Source of the DNA: Paenibacillus sp. NEAU-GSW1
Lineage (GTDB): Bacteria > Bacillota > Bacilli > Paenibacillales > Paenibacillaceae
Length of the DNA: 64,000 bases
NCBI RefSeq assembly: GCF_009737085.1
Contig: NZ_WOVL01000007.1
Span: forward strand, 62,001 to 126,000
Direction: 5' to 3'
Both the position numbers and the translations under genes were made by a program. Below the pieces are notes generated by a model. It did no database searches. It had not been told where the DNA came from and worked only from the letters and a program-made list of their open reading frames with translations. Positions 36,176 to 44,606 of this stretch are shown here, one piece after another (positions within the stretch are counted from its first letter, which is position 1; each line of letters starts with the position of its first letter).

Positions 36176-37192
36176 GTGAGCCAAGCCATATCGTTTAATT
36201 ACGCATGGAGCAAAGCTTATTTGCCGACCGGAGGCGCCGAAAAAGTGTACTTGCTTATCGAAGCACATCGCATCGAATCTATTGAAGCGGGAGGTACAAC
36301 CAACCTTAGCGGCGGCATGATCGAAGGGGCACAGCATGTCCGGAAGAACAAGGCCGACGGAATGGTCAATCGTGTCATTTTGCTTTCCGACGGTCATGCA
36401 AATGAAGGGATAACGGATAAGCAGAAGCTCTTCGCCATTGCGAAAGAGTACCGTTCGTCCGGTGTAGGCATCAGCACCATGGGCGTTGGCGATGGGTTCG
36501 ATGAGGAGCTTATGGAAGGCATTGCTGAGCATGGCGGCGGAAATTTCTATTATATAGACAAGGCTGATGGCATTCCCGAGATTTTTGAGCAAGAGCTTGA
36601 AGGATTGCTATCGGTAGTTGCCCAGAACGTTAAGCTTACGCTAGCTCCTTCGGAGGGTACTCGGGTTGTTGCCGTATATGGTTATCCGACTGAGGAACAG
36701 TCAGGTAAGCCGGTTCTCCAATTGGGAGACATCTATCATAACGAAGTAAAATCTATTCTTGTCGAGCTGGCATTCCATCCGCATATCCAAGGCGATCATA
36801 ACGTGATTCAGCTGAATTGGGACTACATAGATGTTACGGAGAGTGCAGTTGCATATAGTTTCAATATCGATGTAGCTGCTTCGTTCACAACGGATATTAA
36901 TCTGTTGAATGAACCTGACAACGCTATGGTAGAGCAGCAGGTCGAGTTAACGAAATCGGCAAAGGTTATCGAGGATGCCATGGAAGCTTTCGATAATGGC
37001 GATATGGAACATGGGCAAAAGCTGTTAAAAGCACAGGCGGATCAAATGCTGCATATGTCGATCACAATGAACAGTCCGATTATGGTGGAAGAGTCGGCGA
37101 AGCTATACAGCCAGCTTGAGAACTTCGAGTACTCGAGCAAAAAACGTAAAGAGCTTAATCAGGAGAAATACCGCAGGATGAAAAGGAAGTGA
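36176..37192 (+). CDS. VWA-domain protein with the MIDAS loop missing (internally deleted)
   Basis: A 338-residue protein from a GTG with AGGAGGAAGGGG upstream. Residues 1-30 (FNYAWSKAYLPTGG) are the beta-strand head that precedes the VWA fold in related proteins. The text then jumps to IESIEAGGTTNLSGGMIEG and LLSDGHANEGIT, the second half of a VWA domain. The first strand and the DxSxS metal-binding loop that should lie between are absent without breaking the frame, so about 100 residues seem deleted. The C-terminal half (about 150-338) is intact-looking. Metal-dependent binding is probably lost. Confidence 0.75.
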   Translation: MSQAISFNYAWSKAYLPTGGAEKVYLLIEAHRIESIEAGGTTNLSGGMIEGAQHVRKNKADGMVNRVILLSDGHANEGITDKQKLFAIAKEYRSSGVGISTMGVGDGFDEELMEGIAEHGGGNFYYIDKADGIPEIFEQELEGLLSVVAQNVKLTLAPSEGTRVVAVYGYPTEEQSGKPVLQLGDIYHNEVKSILVELAFHPHIQGDHNVIQLNWDYIDVTESAVAYSFNIDVAASFTTDINLLNEPDNAMVEQQVELTKSAKVIEDAMEAFDNGDMEHGQKLLKAQADQMLHMSITMNSPIMVEESAKLYSQLENFEYSSKKRKELNQEKYRRMKRK

Positions 37193-37195
37193 AGG

Positions 37196-37236
37196 ATCGT
37201 CCGACCTTCTTAAAGAAGGAATGGGACGATTTCTGT
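37196..37236 (+). terminator. possible terminator after the VWA gene
   Basis: ATCGTCC (37196-37202) pairs with GGACGAT (37224-37230), with an inner CTT/AAG stem; only a weak TTTCT follows. Confidence 0.4.
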
Positions 37237-37304
37237 TGAAGTTTTTGAGGGGGCATGCGAGAACGGCGAAATCAAGTAAAAACGAAATCAGGAGGCATTA
37301 TTAT

Positions 37305-37646
37305 ATGGGCTCAGCCGAGTTGTGGAATCAAATTATCGAACGGGCAAAAAGCCAGGATTTTGAAATTCATACTGTACCGCAGAACAAGAGGGAACCATTA
37401 TGGTTTCGAATCACTTCTGACGGCAATACGGTGAAAATCAGCCAAGCGAAAGATAACATGCCCAGTTCCGCCCTGAAAATGCCACGGACTATTACATTTC
37501 AAGAATTTGATAGGGTATATCCCTATTACGATTTAAGGCTAAAAGGAACTTCAATAAGTCAGGAGGTCGGTCGTAAATCGGTAAATACGGTTTACATTTA
37601 TGGCCTGATCGCTGATGCGCTTACTCAAATGGCAATTAGAGCATAA
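37305..37646 (+). CDS. hypothetical protein
   Basis: The ATG at 37305 follows AGGAGG and gives a 113-residue soluble protein beginning MGSAELWNQIIERAKSQDFE. The frame is open from 37221 but without a ribosome site there. No family is recognised. It contains a basic, strand-rich middle (LWFRITSDGNTVKIS) and ends before a clear terminator. Confidence 0.6.
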   Translation: MGSAELWNQIIERAKSQDFEIHTVPQNKREPLWFRITSDGNTVKISQAKDNMPSSALKMPRTITFQEFDRVYPYYDLRLKGTSISQEVGRKSVNTVYIYGLIADALTQMAIRA

Positions 37647-37652
37647 TGGATG

Positions 37653-37688
37653 AACCTCGCTTCCAAAAAAGCGAGGTTTTTCTTTTCT
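37653..37688 (+). terminator. terminator before the HIRAN transcription unit
   Basis: AACCTCGCTT pairs with AAGCGAGGTT around CCAAAA, followed by TTTCTTTTC. Confidence 0.9.
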
Positions 37689-37737
37689 CGAACGTACATT
37701 CGCTGACATACTGACGCCCATATGAAGCTTTAAGATA
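37689..37737 (+). promoter_or_regulatory. LexA/DinR-like dyad and shared promoter motif, copy 2
   Basis: CGAAC-GTAC-ATTCG (37689-37702), one base, TGACA (37704-37708), then GACGCC and TTTAAGATA. It aligns with copy 1 without gaps over about 50 bases. It lies about 85 bases upstream of the HIRAN gene, which heads the AddB/AddA-like operon. Confidence 0.65.
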
Positions 37738-37774
37738 GGGTTAAGATACATATCTATTCGGAGAGGTGCAAATC

Positions 37775-38128
37775 TTGGAGCTTCTAATATATGTCGCAAT
37801 CACAGGGACCGCACATTATTTTGGAACCGGCTTTTTAAAACCGGGGCAAGTTGTTTATCTTCGCAAAGATCCGGATAATCCACACGATCAGGAAGCGATC
37901 AAAGCGGTGATGTCTCCAATAGGGAAGATAGGCTATGTCGCCAATAGCACGCATACGGTGCCAAAGGGATGTCGCAGCGCCGGTCGCATCTATGATTCAT
38001 TCGATCAGCAAATCAGCGGAATTGTTCGTTTTGTGATCAAAGATACGGTTATTGTCGAACTGGCGCCTAACCTCGAAGAGTTCTATCTAATCAAGATGTC
38101 GGAAGATGCCGCAAATCATCTGCGTTAG
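37775..38128 (+). CDS. HIRAN-domain protein
   Basis: A 117-residue stand-alone HIRAN protein: VAITGTAHYFG, then the conserved VYLRKDPDNPHDQEAIKAV and GKIGYVANSTH. HIRAN domains bind the 3' end of single-stranded DNA and guide helicases to damaged or stalled DNA. The TTG at 37775 with GGAGAGG at the right distance is preferred; a GTG at 37766 is the alternative. It precedes the helicase-nuclease genes by about 100 bases, which suggests a targeting role for them. Confidence 0.82.
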   Translation: MELLIYVAITGTAHYFGTGFLKPGQVVYLRKDPDNPHDQEAIKAVMSPIGKIGYVANSTHTVPKGCRSAGRIYDSFDQQISGIVRFVIKDTVIVELAPNLEEFYLIKMSEDAANHLR

Positions 38129-38226
38129 TACTTCATACCTGCCCTTGATCTTTCCTGGTTTAGGAAGGAAAGGGGGTAAATCTCATAGAAGTAGGTACAT
38201 TGGATTATAAACTAGGGGGCTTGCTG

Positions 38227-41121
38227 ATGGATTTAGTAAATCGTCTTTTCGAAAAGATAAAAGAGGAGCCTCTTCGCCCTAAGGTTTTGTTGGCAAGTTC
38301 CTACGCGCAAGGCCATCAATTGCTCGAGCAAATCTGCACGCGCCACGGGGCGATCTTTAACGTTGATATTCAGACCCTTCGCGGGGTTGCAGTCGAAAAA
38401 ACGAAATTGGAGCTGTTCCGCCGGCAAATCCGTTTGCTCGATGAGGGGCAGATTTTTTGGATTGTTCGGCATCTGATGAGATCGTTGGCCGCAGATAATC
38501 AGACACCATATATCACGGAAGCGATGCTGAAGCCTGGCATTGTAGACAAAGTCTATCGAGCTGTTAGGGAGCTGCGGCTGGCAGGCATTCGCTCAGATCA
38601 CGTAAAAGCGGACCGATTTTCGAATCCGGATAAGGGCGGATATCTGCAACAATTGCTCACCCATTATGAAGAGTATCTTAGGGATCATAGAGAAACGGAT
38701 TTTGCCGGACTGATAGATTATGTAAAGCCGCAGACAGATGATACGCTTTATATAGCGATAGAGCCGACCGGATGGACATGGGCGGAACGCCAAATGATCG
38801 AAAAGCTTGCGGGTGATCGTCTATGCATTCTGGATGCTGACGAACCCTTTTATGATCATAAGCATTTTGCTTCAAATTCATTTTCTATGTTTCGCGCAAC
38901 CGGGAGCGTGGCGGAAGTGCGCGAAGGGTTTCGCAGAATGCTGTCGGAGCACACGGCGCTTGACCGTACGGAAATTATTTTGTCCGATTATGAGCGCTGC
39001 GCCCACGTCATTCATTCGCAAGCTGAGGCATTGGGAGTCTCATGCACGTTTTCAAACGGTCTGCCGTTTGTATTCTGTTCCGCGGGGAAAGCGGCCCTCG
39101 GCATTCTGGATTGGATCGAGGAAGGTTACCCTGTCAAGAAGCTGGCGGAAATGCTGCGCAACGGCAATATGACGTCTCCCGATGAACGATGGTCCCAGGG
39201 AGATTGGATCCGTTTGCTCGAAAAGTCGGGGATCGGCTGGGGCAGGGAAAGGTACCTCGCCATGCTCCAACCAGTGAAACTTGCCGAAGAGGAACGAGAG
39301 CAAGGAGCCGTTCTGTTTGATTATGTGGAAGAGTGGTTTAACCGCTTGCCTGTCGAAAATGCGTGGAACCCGATTCGTCTGCTTGAATGGGTGTCTGATT
39401 TTGTTGCGAAACATACACCCGTACGATCGCCGGATGACGGCGTAGTCGTTGCAATGCTGCAGGAATTAGCCGGCCGTCATTCAGCAAGTCCTGCTGAAAT
39501 GATGCCGATGGACATGGCCATTCGTTATGTGAGAGAGATGTTAAGCGAAATCCGTATTCGCGTCTCGGCGACGCCGAAACCGGGTGCGGTTCACGTCAGT
39601 TCCTTGCAGAACGGCGGCTGGAGCGGGCGGGACCGGACTTGGATCATGGGAATGGAAGAGCGGGCTTGGAGCGTATCCGCCATGCAAGATCCACTTCTTC
39701 TTGACGAAGAACGTGCCGGACTTCCTGGCTTGGAGTCAATGGGCGAAATTGCGAGGAGAACGAGACGTGAGCGTGAAGCCCGGCTTTCGCTTATTCGGGG
39801 CGAAGTTTGGCTGAGCTATTCTTCATATGATACCGGAGAGCAAAAGGGGCAAAGTCCGGCCTTCGAAATGCTTCAAGTGTTGCGTCTGCAATCGGGCGAT
39901 CCTGTCAAAGATTTTGGCGCATTAGAGCATGCATTAGGCGAACCCTATGGCGTGATGGATGTATTACATCCTGCAGAAGTTCGTAATCCGATCGATAGGA
40001 GCGATGCATGGGCTTGGCTGCTGTCAAGTGCTAACGGAAAACGTAAAGATGGCTGGCGGACCATACTTCAGGATTACGATACGCTTGCTCAAGGTTACCG
40101 GGCTCAGGTTTCCCGTCAGGATGAGAAGCTGTCGCCATACGATGGCTGGCTGAATCTCGATCCTTCTGCAGAACCCGACGATTCAGGCGAAGATAGAAGT
40201 CGTAATTACATCAGTGTGAGTCAGTTGGAGCAATATGCGAGCTGCGGGTTGAAATATTTTTTCCACTACGTATTGAAGCTTCGTCCGAAAGAATCCGCGG
40301 AATTCGATCGTACGAGGTGGCTGCAGGCGAGCGAACGAGGAACCTTGCTGCATGATGTTTTCAGACGCTATTTAGAGGAAGTTACAGAGCGAGGGACGAA
40401 ACCGGCATTGCATGACCGGAGCCGATTGGCTGAAATCGTGGAGACTGTGATCGGAGAATATGCGTCAGCCGTTCCTGCTCCTAGTTCCCATGTGTTCGCT
40501 AAGGAATGCGAGGAGATCCGCCGGGATGCCGAAATCTTTTATCGCAATGAGACCGGAAAAACAGATCAACCATGCTTGTTCGAATTAGAGCTGACAACGA
40601 ACGGCGGCGAGCCGATGGAAATCGAATTGCCTGGCGGTATCCGTTTTAAGCTGAAAGGCTTCGTCGACCGGGTCGATCGGATCGGACCTCATGAATACCG
40701 AATCATTGATTATAAAACGGGCAATCCGAGCAAATACAAATCTTTGGATTATTTCAGCGGCGGGACACAGCTCCAGCATGCGCTGTATTCGATCGCAGTC
40801 GAGCAATGGTTTCATGAAACGGGGATTGATCCTCATGCTCGAGTGGTTGAGGCGGAATATTATTTTCCGACGGAGCGGGGCCGAGGGGAGTACGTAAGGC
40901 GGATCCAGAACCGGAGGGAAGAGCTGGCATTGATCATCTCTCAATTGCTGGAATCCCGTAACCGGGGGCTTTATGTCCCTGCGAAGGATGAAAGGACATG
41001 CCGGTATTGCGATTTCCTGGAGGTATGCGGATCGCATGCGGCGTGGATGGCAGATAAAAGGGAAGCGGCTGTCAATGCGGACGCCCTGAATTCGTTGCTG
41101 GAGGTGGAGGGAATTGGCTGA
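38227..41121 (+). CDS. AddB-like PD-(D/E)XK nuclease / inactivated helicase subunit
   Basis: A 964-residue protein from the ATG at 38227 (GGGGG just before). The N-terminal two-thirds resemble a degenerate superfamily 1 helicase and lack a Walker A loop. The C-terminal nuclease (about 665-940) has GFVDRVDR, IIDYKTG and QLQHALY. A first cysteine in YASCGLKYFFHY and the cluster CRYCDFLEVC match the iron-sulfur staple of AddB-type nucleases. It overlaps the next gene by 8 bases, so the two should form one complex that unwinds and degrades DNA ends. Confidence 0.85.
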   Translation: MDLVNRLFEKIKEEPLRPKVLLASSYAQGHQLLEQICTRHGAIFNVDIQTLRGVAVEKTKLELFRRQIRLLDEGQIFWIVRHLMRSLAADNQTPYITEAMLKPGIVDKVYRAVRELRLAGIRSDHVKADRFSNPDKGGYLQQLLTHYEEYLRDHRETDFAGLIDYVKPQTDDTLYIAIEPTGWTWAERQMIEKLAGDRLCILDADEPFYDHKHFASNSFSMFRATGSVAEVREGFRRMLSEHTALDRTEIILSDYERCAHVIHSQAEALGVSCTFSNGLPFVFCSAGKAALGILDWIEEGYPVKKLAEMLRNGNMTSPDERWSQGDWIRLLEKSGIGWGRERYLAMLQPVKLAEEEREQGAVLFDYVEEWFNRLPVENAWNPIRLLEWVSDFVAKHTPVRSPDDGVVVAMLQELAGRHSASPAEMMPMDMAIRYVREMLSEIRIRVSATPKPGAVHVSSLQNGGWSGRDRTWIMGMEERAWSVSAMQDPLLLDEERAGLPGLESMGEIARRTRREREARLSLIRGEVWLSYSSYDTGEQKGQSPAFEMLQVLRLQSGDPVKDFGALEHALGEPYGVMDVLHPAEVRNPIDRSDAWAWLLSSANGKRKDGWRTILQDYDTLAQGYRAQVSRQDEKLSPYDGWLNLDPSAEPDDSGEDRSRNYISVSQLEQYASCGLKYFFHYVLKLRPKESAEFDRTRWLQASERGTLLHDVFRRYLEEVTERGTKPALHDRSRLAEIVETVIGEYASAVPAPSSHVFAKECEEIRRDAEIFYRNETGKTDQPCLFELELTTNGGEPMEIELPGGIRFKLKGFVDRVDRIGPHEYRIIDYKTGNPSKYKSLDYFSGGTQLQHALYSIAVEQWFHETGIDPHARVVEAEYYFPTERGRGEYVRRIQNRREELALIISQLLESRNRGLYVPAKDERTCRYCDFLEVCGSHAAWMADKREAAVNADALNSLLEVEGIG

Positions 41122-44100
41122 AGCAATTGGAACGGCAGTACCTGCGGATCAAGCGGACCGCGATCGGATATTAACGGACTTGGATACGACTTTGCTGGTT
41201 GAAGCAGGAGCAGGTTCGGGCAAAACGACCAGTCTGGTTGGCAGACTGCTCGCGTTAATCGAGTCGGGCGTTCGAGTCGACCAGATTGCAGCGATTACGT
41301 TCACGAACAAAGCGGCTGACGAAATGAAGGAGCGCTTCCGGCTGGCTCTGGAGCAAGCCTATCGGAAGTCGTTGGGCAATCCGATTGCATGCGAGAGGCT
41401 GTATCAGGCGCTGGGCAATCTGGACCTTATTTTCATCGGCACGATTCATTCGTTCTGCGGCTCGCTCTTGCGCGAGCGTCCAATCGAGGCGGGACTGGAT
41501 CCTTCATTTGAAGAAATGGACGAGGAAAGCGATAAGCAATTTCGAGCAGGCTGCTGGGACGATTACATGGCGAACCTGGACGGAGCGCAAAGGATGCTGT
41601 ATGAGGAATTACTCTCCTTGCGTGTAGATGTCAATACGCTTCGAGTTGTTTATGATCGGGTGTCCTTGTTTACCGATGTTGAACTCCCATGCGAGGACCG
41701 CGGCCGGCCTAATTTGGACCGGATTCGGGATACGCTCTTTCCTTTGCTTGAGGCAGCGGCACCCTATATTCCGACGGTTGAACCGGAGAAGGGCTGGGAT
41801 ACGGTTCAAATGCTGGTCCGGCAATGCCGCCAGAAAATGCGGTTGATTGACTTTTCGGACGATATGCGGGTTCTAGAAATGGCACGAGCGTTTGACCGTA
41901 ATCTCGATATCACGTTAAACCGGTGGACTTCCAAAGAACAGGCCAGCGAGATGAAGGTGCGGTTTTCCGAATGGAAGATCAGTGTGCTTGTCCCTTTCCT
42001 TCAGGAATGGCGCGAGTATTTATATCCGAAGCTGATCAAGTTCGTAAAGCCGGCGCTCGATTATTACAAGGAACGGCGATATGCAGCAGGCAAGCTGAAT
42101 TTTCAGGACTTGCTCTTGGAAGCCGCTAAGCTGGTGCGCGGCAATGGAGAAGTGAGATCCTATTTCGCCGAACGGTATAGGAGACTGCTCGTTGACGAGT
42201 TTCAAGATACGGACCCTATCCAAGCGGAATTGATGTTTCTGCTCACGGGAGAGTCTGCGGATGGCGGAATCGAAAAGGATTGGCGGCAGCTTGTGCCGCG
42301 GCCGGGTTCCCTGTTCGTGGTCGGGGATCCGAAGCAGTCGATATACCGCTTCCGCAGGGCGGATATTTCGATCTATAACGAAGTGAAAGCGCGGATTCAT
42401 GCGTGCGGAGCAGTCTTGCGGCTGACAGCCAATTTCCGTTCCGTACGTTCCATCGGCGATTTCATTAACGGTCAATTCATCGGCAAGCTGCCGTCCTCGG
42501 AGACGGAGCATCAGGCTGCGTTCGTGACCATGGAGACTCGTGCGCAGGATCCCAAAGGCAGCCGAAAGGCATCTCACGGGATTTATGTATTTAACTACCC
42601 GAAGCTGCCAGGCGGTAAAGGTGTCGCCGCTCGGATGGATGCCGAACAGATTGCGCGTTACATTGCCTGGGCGTGTAATGAAGGCAATCTGCAAATCGCG
42701 GAGCGGGACAGCGGATACCGGGCTGCTGTGCCGGGGGATTTTCTCATTCTGACGAAAACGCGGGAGTTCATTCATCTCTATGCGGAGCAATTGGATTTGT
42801 ATGGCGTTCCGGCGGATACGTCGGGAAGTACGACGGTGTATAAGGAACTGTTGGCGCTGTGGCAGTTGGTGCGCTGTTTGGAGGACTCGGCCGATAAACC
42901 GGCCTTGCTCGGGGTCATGCGCGGTATGCTGTTCGGCTTAAGTGATCGGGATTTATGGGCGTACAAGAGAGAAGGATACCATTTCTCATTGTTTGACATA
43001 CCGGAGTTGGAGGCTTGTGGAGTAGCAGCTAGGCCGGTTGCCGGCGTGTTGAAACGGCTGCGGATGTATATGGATTGGGTGCGCTCGTCGAGCGCGGCGA
43101 CGGCATTCAACCGAATGGTGGAGGACCTTGGCTTGCTGCCATATGTGTCGACGCTGCCGGCTGGCTCCATTCGCGCAGGAACATTAGTGCGGATGCTTCA
43201 GCTGTTGCAGAGCGATATATCGGCGAGCTCGAGCTGGCCGGCGCTCTGCCGGAAGATCGAGGAAATGCTGGCCGATCGGGGAATGGAAACCTCGAGCCTC
43301 TATGCCGGCGGCAGCCAGGCCGTCCGTATTATGAACCTGCATAAGGCCAAAGGACTTGAAGCGCCGGTCGTGTTTCTTGCATGTCCCTGCGGGGAGTCCG
43401 ACCACGATGCGACTCAGTATATTGATCGGTCTGTTGATCCGGCGGTAGGCTGCTTTACGATCAGCCGAGCTTTGGGCGAGTATAAGACCGAGATCGTCGC
43501 TCAGCCTCCAGGCTGGGAAGCTATGAACGAACGTGAGCGCGCGTTCTCAAACGCCGAGAAAGACCGGCTGCTTTATGTCGCAGCCACGCGTCCGAAGCAG
43601 ATGCTGGTCATCAGCTTGTATCCGGAGCAGCCGGCCAAATGTCCATGGACACCGCTCATGGACGGTATGGACTTCGCGCGCGAACTGGATGTGCCGGCGA
43701 TGGAGCCGGAGAAGAAGGCCGAGCTCACCGAAGGGCCGGACATCCAGGGCATGATGGAGACCCGTCAGCAGAATCTGGATGCGATCGGTGCGCCGACTTA
43801 TGCGGTGCTGTCGGTCACCGGCCAGACCAAAGCAACCGGCGACAAGCCGGAATGGTCCGCGGAAGGCAAAGGAATGGCTTTCGGCAGCGTCGTTCACCGG
43901 ACGATCGAGATGTTGGGTAAAGGGTTGTTAGAGGCGGAGCTGGTGGATACCGTAAAACTGCTGGCGGATGAGGAAGGCTTGGCTGCGGAATATGTTGGGG
44001 ATGCCGCTCGTGTTGTTCGGAACTTGTTGGGTAGTGATATCTGGCAGAGAAGTCTGCGTGCTCGCCGCCGATTGTTTGAGGTGCCGCTAATGTTGCGTAA

Positions 44101-44425
44101 GCGGGCGGATGAAGTTAGTGTGCTTAGCGGTGGCGAAGCCGGAGATGTCGGTCCGGATGTCGCCGTAACTTTAGTTGGGTCAAGCAACATCAAGCATGCC
44201 TTTATACGGGGAGTCATTGACTTTCTATTCGAAGAAGATGATGGATGGGTCATTGTTGATTTCAAAACAGACAGCATCGTTGAGGATTCGTTGAAGCCAT
44301 TCGTTGATTTCTACCGACCGCAAGTACTTTCTTACGCTACGGAGTGGAAGAACATGTTCGGCTACAAAGTAAAGGAAACAGGACTTTATTTTGCGGGACT
44401 TGGGCGTTATGTGAAGTTTTTTTGA
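41114..44425 (+). CDS. AddA-like UvrD-family helicase-nuclease
   Basis: A 1103-residue protein from a TTG at 41114 with GGAGGTGGAGGG upstream. Superfamily 1A helicase motifs: Walker A EAGAGSGKTTS (about 30-40), TFTNKAADEM, Walker B LLVDEFQDTDPIQ (about 358-370), GDPKQSIYRFRRADI, MNLHKAKGLEAPVV and RLLYVAATRPKQM. A C-terminal PD-(D/E)XK nuclease has GVIDFLF and VIVDFKTD. With the preceding gene it forms an AddAB-like pair. Whether it serves repair or defence is not decided by sequence; its island position and HIRAN partner favour defence or SOS use. Confidence 0.88.
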   Translation: MAEAIGTAVPADQADRDRILTDLDTTLLVEAGAGSGKTTSLVGRLLALIESGVRVDQIAAITFTNKAADEMKERFRLALEQAYRKSLGNPIACERLYQALGNLDLIFIGTIHSFCGSLLRERPIEAGLDPSFEEMDEESDKQFRAGCWDDYMANLDGAQRMLYEELLSLRVDVNTLRVVYDRVSLFTDVELPCEDRGRPNLDRIRDTLFPLLEAAAPYIPTVEPEKGWDTVQMLVRQCRQKMRLIDFSDDMRVLEMARAFDRNLDITLNRWTSKEQASEMKVRFSEWKISVLVPFLQEWREYLYPKLIKFVKPALDYYKERRYAAGKLNFQDLLLEAAKLVRGNGEVRSYFAERYRRLLVDEFQDTDPIQAELMFLLTGESADGGIEKDWRQLVPRPGSLFVVGDPKQSIYRFRRADISIYNEVKARIHACGAVLRLTANFRSVRSIGDFINGQFIGKLPSSETEHQAAFVTMETRAQDPKGSRKASHGIYVFNYPKLPGGKGVAARMDAEQIARYIAWACNEGNLQIAERDSGYRAAVPGDFLILTKTREFIHLYAEQLDLYGVPADTSGSTTVYKELLALWQLVRCLEDSADKPALLGVMRGMLFGLSDRDLWAYKREGYHFSLFDIPELEACGVAARPVAGVLKRLRMYMDWVRSSSAATAFNRMVEDLGLLPYVSTLPAGSIRAGTLVRMLQLLQSDISASSSWPALCRKIEEMLADRGMETSSLYAGGSQAVRIMNLHKAKGLEAPVVFLACPCGESDHDATQYIDRSVDPAVGCFTISRALGEYKTEIVAQPPGWEAMNERERAFSNAEKDRLLYVAATRPKQMLVISLYPEQPAKCPWTPLMDGMDFARELDVPAMEPEKKAELTEGPDIQGMMETRQQNLDAIGAPTYAVLSVTGQTKATGDKPEWSAEGKGMAFGSVVHRTIEMLGKGLLEAELVDTVKLLADEEGLAAEYVGDAARVVRNLLGSDIWQRSLRARRRLFEVPLMLRKRADEVSVLSGGEAGDVGPDVAVTLVGSSNIKHAFIRGVIDFLFEEDDGWVIVDFKTDSIVEDSLKPFVDFYRPQVLSYATEWKNMFGYKVKETGLYFAGLGRYVKFF

Positions 44426-44606
44426 CATACTATAAAGCAGATTATAGGCATCCTCAATAGCGGCGAATTACTCAGTTTGGATTTATTCATGAATTCTCTA
44501 CGTATAGTGTGAGTAGCATTCCAGATCTGCTTAAAACAAGGACTTACCGAATACATTGTCGAATTTAAAGTGAGTAATCTTTCTTTGGTAGAACATGAGG
44601 TGAACT

